A stretch of DNA of 16,801 bases from assembly GCA_947450405.1 (NCBI GenBank), contig CANFVI010000019.1:1-16801 (forward strand), in the 5' to 3' direction. A program made the position numbers and the translations under genes. This stretch comes from Flavobacteriales bacterium. GTDB taxonomy: Bacteria > Bacteroidota > Bacteroidia > NS11-12g > UBA955. A model generated the notes under the pieces. It was given only the letters and a program-made list of their open reading frames with translations, did not search any database and was not told the origin of the DNA. Below are positions 13,585-16,801 of the stretch, in pieces (the first letter of the stretch is position 1; each line of letters opens with the position of its first letter).

Positions 13585-14616
13585 AATCACGAATATTTTA
13601 TGCAGCGATGCCTCGAACTGGCCAAACGAGGTTCCGGATTTGTAAATCCAAATCCGTTGGTAGGTTGCGTAATTGTGAATGACGGTAAAATTATTTCTGA
13701 GGGATGGCATACCGCTTTTGGAAAAGATCACGCTGAGCGAATGGCTATTGGCTTACTGCCAAATAAAGGTATTTTAAGTGATTCAACTTTGTATGTAAAC
13801 CTTGAACCCTGTGCCCATTTTGGAAAAACTCCACCTTGTTCAAGTTTATTGATTGAACGAAAAGTCAAAAGGGTTGTGGTTGGTATGACAGATCCCAATT
13901 TATTGGTTGCTGGAAAAGGAATTGCCATGTTGCGCGAAAATGGAATTGAAGTGATTGAAAATATAGGCAATCAGGATTGTTTAGAATTGAATAGATTCTT
14001 TGTAACATTCCATACAAAAAAAAGACCCTACATTGTTTTGAAATGGGCTGAATGTGCCAATGGATTTATGGCGCCTTCACCCAAAAGTAGATTCCAAATT
14101 TCTGGCCCAGAAACACAAACAATAACCCATTCATTGCGAAGAGATGTTTCGGCAATTTTGGTTGGAGTAAATACGTGGAACATAGATAAGCCACAGTTGA
14201 ACAACAGATTATGGAGTGGAACTTCTCCGCAGCGATTTGTGGTTGACAATCATTTAAAAGGGAATTACCATAGCGATTTTGTTGGAAATTCGCAGGTTTA
14301 TATATTGAATTCACTCAGAAATGAAATTGTTGAAAATGTGCATTATGTCCAATTACATTTTGATGAGAATTTCCTGAAAAATTTAATGGTATTGCTATTC
14401 AAACTAAACATAAACAGCCTGATGGTAGAAGGTGGTGCTTTCACATTAAATGAATTTATCAAACACAATTTATTTGACGAAATTCATCGGTTTAAAAGCA
14501 AAAACCTACGCTTAACCAATGGAGATTTGGCTCCTGAAATAAAAGCCAATTTAGTTTCTACTCAAGAATTGCCAAGTGACTTTTACGAGGTGTTCAAAAA
14601 TACCAGTTCATTATGA
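13582..14616 (+). CDS. ribD: Bifunctional riboflavin biosynthesis deaminase/reductase RibD
   Basis: This 344-residue cytoplasmic enzyme carries out two consecutive steps of riboflavin synthesis: deamination of the diaminopyrimidine made from GTP, then NADPH-dependent reduction of the ribosyl side chain. The deaminase domain (1-145) has HAE (50-52) and the zinc motif P-C77-A-H-F-G-K-T-P-P-C86. The reductase domain (about 148-340) begins YIVLKWAECANG and has AILVGVNT (191-198) and VEGG near residue 285. The GTG at 13582 is chosen because N-H-E-Y-F-M-Q-R at residues 2-9 aligns with the usual RibD N-terminus; the first in-frame ATG (13600) would cut into it. Its stop overlaps the next start (ATGA). 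Divergent from nhaA. Confidence 0.95.
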   Translation: MNHEYFMQRCLELAKRGSGFVNPNPLVGCVIVNDGKIISEGWHTAFGKDHAERMAIGLLPNKGILSDSTLYVNLEPCAHFGKTPPCSSLLIERKVKRVVVGMTDPNLLVAGKGIAMLRENGIEVIENIGNQDCLELNRFFVTFHTKKRPYIVLKWAECANGFMAPSPKSRFQISGPETQTITHSLRRDVSAILVGVNTWNIDKPQLNNRLWSGTSPQRFVVDNHLKGNYHSDFVGNSQVYILNSLRNEIVENVHYVQLHFDENFLKNLMVLLFKLNINSLMVEGGAFTLNEFIKHNLFDEIHRFKSKNLRLTNGDLAPEIKANLVSTQELPSDFYEVFKNTSSL

Positions 14617-15458
14617 TTTGGTTACTTTTAAGTGCGTTGTTGAGTACCATGCTTTTTGTGGCATTTAAGTTATTTTCAAAATTCTCTATACATGTATTTT
14701 CGGCCATTATTTTTAATTACCTCACGTGTTTTATTTTGGGGAATATATATTTAGGTGCGGACCATATTATTCATTTTTCAGTGATAAACGAAGTAGGATT
14801 TTTGCCAATTATTTGCATGGGGATGGTTTTTATTGGTACATTTTTTTTAATGGGCGTTTCTACCCATAAATCAGGAGCGGCATTAAGCTCAATGGTGTCT
14901 AAAATGAGTGTGGTAATACCTGTCATTGTTGCCATGTTTATTTTAAAGGAACATATTGACGCAATTAAAATGGTAGGTATTGCTTTGTCATTGTTAAGCG
15001 TTGTTTTAATTACAAATAAATCCAATGAGGGCACAAAATTTAACTGGATTTTAATATTGGTATTTATTGGAAGTGGATTGGTAGATACAGGATTAAATCT
15101 CTTAAAGAACAAGCAGTATGTATTTTGGACAGACGCAAAAATGTCGACGTTGTTGTTTTTTGGAGCATTTATTTCCGGTTTGATTATAATACTGATAAAT
15201 CCAAAGCTTTTACGGAATTTTGATTTCAAAAGTGCTTTAGGCGGAGTTTTTTTGGGCACGGCAAATTTCTTTTCATTGATTGCCATGTTCAAAGCCATTG
15301 ATTTTTATCACGGCAAAACAGCCTTGTTCTTTACCATGAACAATGTGGGTGTTGTTTTATTATCTACCTTGGTTGGGCTGGCCTTCAAAGAAAAGATTAC
15401 TACAAAAGGTTATTTTGGATTGGTCTTGGCCATTTTTGCATTAATTTTATTAAACTAA
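14613..15458 (+). CDS. DMT-superfamily (EamA-like) transporter
   Basis: This 281-residue membrane protein has about ten hydrophobic helices in two halves, the layout of EamA/DMT permeases. Typical marks are the end-of-helix Glu of the first repeat (FILKEHID, about 109-116) and its counterpart in the second (AFKEKITTKG, about 258-267), each followed by the last helix of the repeat. It overlaps ribD by four bases and the next gene by one, so the three are co-translated. The substrate cannot be read from sequence. The ribD neighbour makes a flavin or flavin precursor conceivable, but Bacteroidota operons are often mixed, so this is weak inference. Confidence 0.85.
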   Translation: MIWLLLSALLSTMLFVAFKLFSKFSIHVFSAIIFNYLTCFILGNIYLGADHIIHFSVINEVGFLPIICMGMVFIGTFFLMGVSTHKSGAALSSMVSKMSVVIPVIVAMFILKEHIDAIKMVGIALSLLSVVLITNKSNEGTKFNWILILVFIGSGLVDTGLNLLKNKQYVFWTDAKMSTLLFFGAFISGLIIILINPKLLRNFDFKSALGGVFLGTANFFSLIAMFKAIDFYHGKTALFFTMNNVGVVLLSTLVGLAFKEKITTKGYFGLVLAIFALILLN

Positions 15459-16066
15459 TGTTGTTTTCTGATACTTATAACGAAATAACTCAAAATGCAG
15501 AAGCTTCTTTGCGCGAAAGGGGAAGTAAATTCCTGGCATATAGCTATATTGTTTACAATGAGTTGGAAGTTAAAAAACAGCTGAACGAATTAAAATCGAA
15601 ATATCCCGATGCTACCCATCATTGCTATGCCTATGTAATTGGGCAAGGGAGCGAAGCCCAAAGAGCGAACGACGATGGCGAGCCATCAAACTCGGCTGGA
15701 AGGCCCATATTAAGAGCAATATTATCAAAACAACTAACCAATGTACTTGTGGTAGTTGTTCGTTATTTTGGAGGGACATTATTGGGCATTCCAGGATTGA
15801 TAGAAAGCTATGGCGCTGCTGCGGCTTTGGTTTTGAATCAATCGGGAAAAGTTGAGAAAATGATGGAAGAACAATTTTCAATGAAAACCGATTTTCAACA
15901 TGAGCAGGAAATTCACCGAATTTTAAATCATTTTCAAGTCCGAATTTTGAACAGAGAATACAGTGAAAAAGTTCAGTATACAATTGCAATCAGAAAAAAC
16001 CAAGTGATGCAATTTGAGAAAATGACCAACGATTCTTATTTAGTAGACGTTAAAAATAATCTGTAA
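15458..16066 (+). CDS. YigZ/IMPACT-family protein
   Basis: This 202-residue cytoplasmic protein of the UPF0029/YigZ family has its full N-terminal signature. It includes ERGSKF at 20-25, then THHCYAYVIG, ANDDGEPSNSAGRPIL, and VVVRYFGGTLLGIPGLIESYG. The C-terminal 70 residues form the smaller ferredoxin-like (DUF1949-type) domain. The family is widespread in bacteria and related to eukaryotic IMPACT, a regulator of translation under stress; the bacterial role is not firmly known. The start shares a base with the stop of the transporter (TAATG). No terminator was seen after it. Confidence 0.95.
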   Translation: MLFSDTYNEITQNAEASLRERGSKFLAYSYIVYNELEVKKQLNELKSKYPDATHHCYAYVIGQGSEAQRANDDGEPSNSAGRPILRAILSKQLTNVLVVVVRYFGGTLLGIPGLIESYGAAAALVLNQSGKVEKMMEEQFSMKTDFQHEQEIHRILNHFQVRILNREYSEKVQYTIAIRKNQVMQFEKMTNDSYLVDVKNNL

Positions 16067-16108
16067 AAAGCAGGTTGAGATTCAATCTTTATGGCGTAAA
16101 TTGCCTCT

Positions 16109-16732
16109 ATGAAATTGAATCGTTTTTTAGGAATTATTTTAATTGTAGGAGCTTTATTTTTAAATAGTTGTTCAGTTCAAACCCGTGAAATTGGATTTGG
16201 CGGTGGAAGTTGGTCAATGCCTAAAAGTTCAAGTAAGTCATTCTCAGAAAAGAGCACTATTGTTGATTCCGTATTTACTAAAGCAAATATTGATAAAACA
16301 GAAAACAACCTAAATATCGTTGAGTTTAAAGCGGAGAAGGGTCCATTGTTTACTCAAATTACTTCTGCAAAAACGATCATATCAAATCCTGTTCAAAAGG
16401 AAATCACCATACTAAAACACAATAAATCTAATCGTTTGGTTTCCTCTAGGGATCTTGGTAGATCTATGGGTTGGGCGAGTGTCATTTTGGGTGCGTTAGC
16501 AACCCTACTTAGTGGTGCTAAACTACTGTCATTCTTATTAGCCGCTTGTGGAGTACTAATAGGGTTGGCCGGATTGAAAATCGGACCTGGATTTGTAGGC
16601 AGAATCTTATGTTATGCCGGTATCGCTCTTTCAATATTTAGCGTTTTTAGTGGATTGTTGACAACACTTCTAACGGTGTTGTTTTTGGTAGTATTGATCC
16701 TAGCGTTGCTGTTGTTATTGAAAAAGGCGTAG
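16109..16732 (+). CDS. Lipoprotein with a hydrophobic C-terminal half (207 aa)
   Basis: The N-terminus is a lipoprotein signal: MKLNR, hydrophobic 6-17, and lipobox L-N-S-C with C21 as the lipid-modified residue. Residues 22-115 are polar and rich in Ser and Lys, probably an extended linker. From about 120 the protein is nearly all hydrophobic: helices at about 120-136, 138-155, 164-180 and 184-204 with many Gly and Leu, ending in KKA. Such a C-terminus, with several membrane helices after a lipobox, is odd for an outer-membrane lipoprotein. Some Bacteroidota proteins show the same design, but I know no function. A weak -7-like TAAATTGC lies at 16097-16104. Confidence 0.75.
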   Translation: MKLNRFLGIILIVGALFLNSCSVQTREIGFGGGSWSMPKSSSKSFSEKSTIVDSVFTKANIDKTENNLNIVEFKAEKGPLFTQITSAKTIISNPVQKEITILKHNKSNRLVSSRDLGRSMGWASVILGALATLLSGAKLLSFLLAACGVLIGLAGLKIGPGFVGRILCYAGIALSIFSVFSGLLTTLLTVLFLVVLILALLLLLKKA

Positions 16733-16759
16733 GTTAATCGTTGCTTTCCTTCGGTTTTT

Positions 16760-16767
16760 TAGTTTCG
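16760..16767 (+). promoter_or_regulatory. Candidate -7 promoter element near the window end
   Basis: TAGTTTCG is one base off TAnnTTTG and lies 34 bp before the edge. A gene beyond the window on the plus strand would be its target. The remaining bases after 16732 show no reading frame. Confidence 0.3.
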
Positions 16768-16801
16768 CGACTTTTTACATCCCCCAAAATAAATTTAACA
16801 T

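Noticed and set aside
14771..15298. 175-residue minus-strand open frame
   Set aside because: It is antisense to the clear DMT transporter gene and has no recognisable features.
15612..15989. 125-residue minus-strand open frame
   Set aside because: It is antisense to the YigZ-family gene, whose motifs are unmistakable.

Overview
The window is AT-rich, densely packed bacterial DNA, most likely from a member of the Bacteroidota. Four things point there: a fused ccoN-ccoO gene, a single-heme CcoP, -7 promoter elements of the TAnnTTTG type, and no clear Shine-Dalgarno sequences. I cannot place it at genus level. No RNA gene, CRISPR array, insertion sequence or phage gene was seen.

Left edge (1-1321): two divergent genes for exported proteins. 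One is the N-terminal part of a beta-propeller-like secreted protein on the minus strand, running off the window. The other is an 88-residue, low-complexity secreted protein that ends in a strong rho-independent terminator.

Core (about 1400-11503, plus strand): a complete cbb3 cytochrome c oxidase locus. The order is a four-helix protein resembling a degenerate hemerythrin/RIC (ScdA/YtfE) protein, ccoI (copper P-type ATPase), ccoS, ccoNO (fused catalytic and cytochrome c subunits), a 53-residue ccoQ, ccoP, ccoG, ccoH, a TauE/SafE (DsbD_2-like) membrane protein, and an FNR-type regulator with four appropriately placed cysteines. Genes overlap or lie within a few bases of each other. The two larger gaps in the oxidase genes each carry a perfect ATGAT-N4-ATCAT dyad, the geometry of an FNR box. 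One lies upstream of the first gene; the other covers the ccoI stop codon just before ccoS. The simplest reading is an oxygen-controlled locus that encodes the high-affinity oxidase, its copper supply and assembly factors, and its own likely regulator.

Right part: a convergent hairpin at 11502-11536 separates the fnr gene from an unrecognised minus-strand gene (11526-12149). Next is nhaA (Na+/H+ antiporter, minus strand). It is divergent from a tight plus-strand run of ribD (riboflavin biosynthesis), a DMT/EamA-type transporter and a YigZ/IMPACT-family protein, followed by a lipoprotein with a strongly hydrophobic C-terminal half. The 37 bp between nhaA and ribD holds back-to-back candidate -7 boxes and a perfect 13-bp dyad overlapping the ribD start codon.

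The most notable points are the two FNR-like boxes with their linked regulator, whose recognition helix is altered, and the degenerate hemerythrin-like protein leading the operon.
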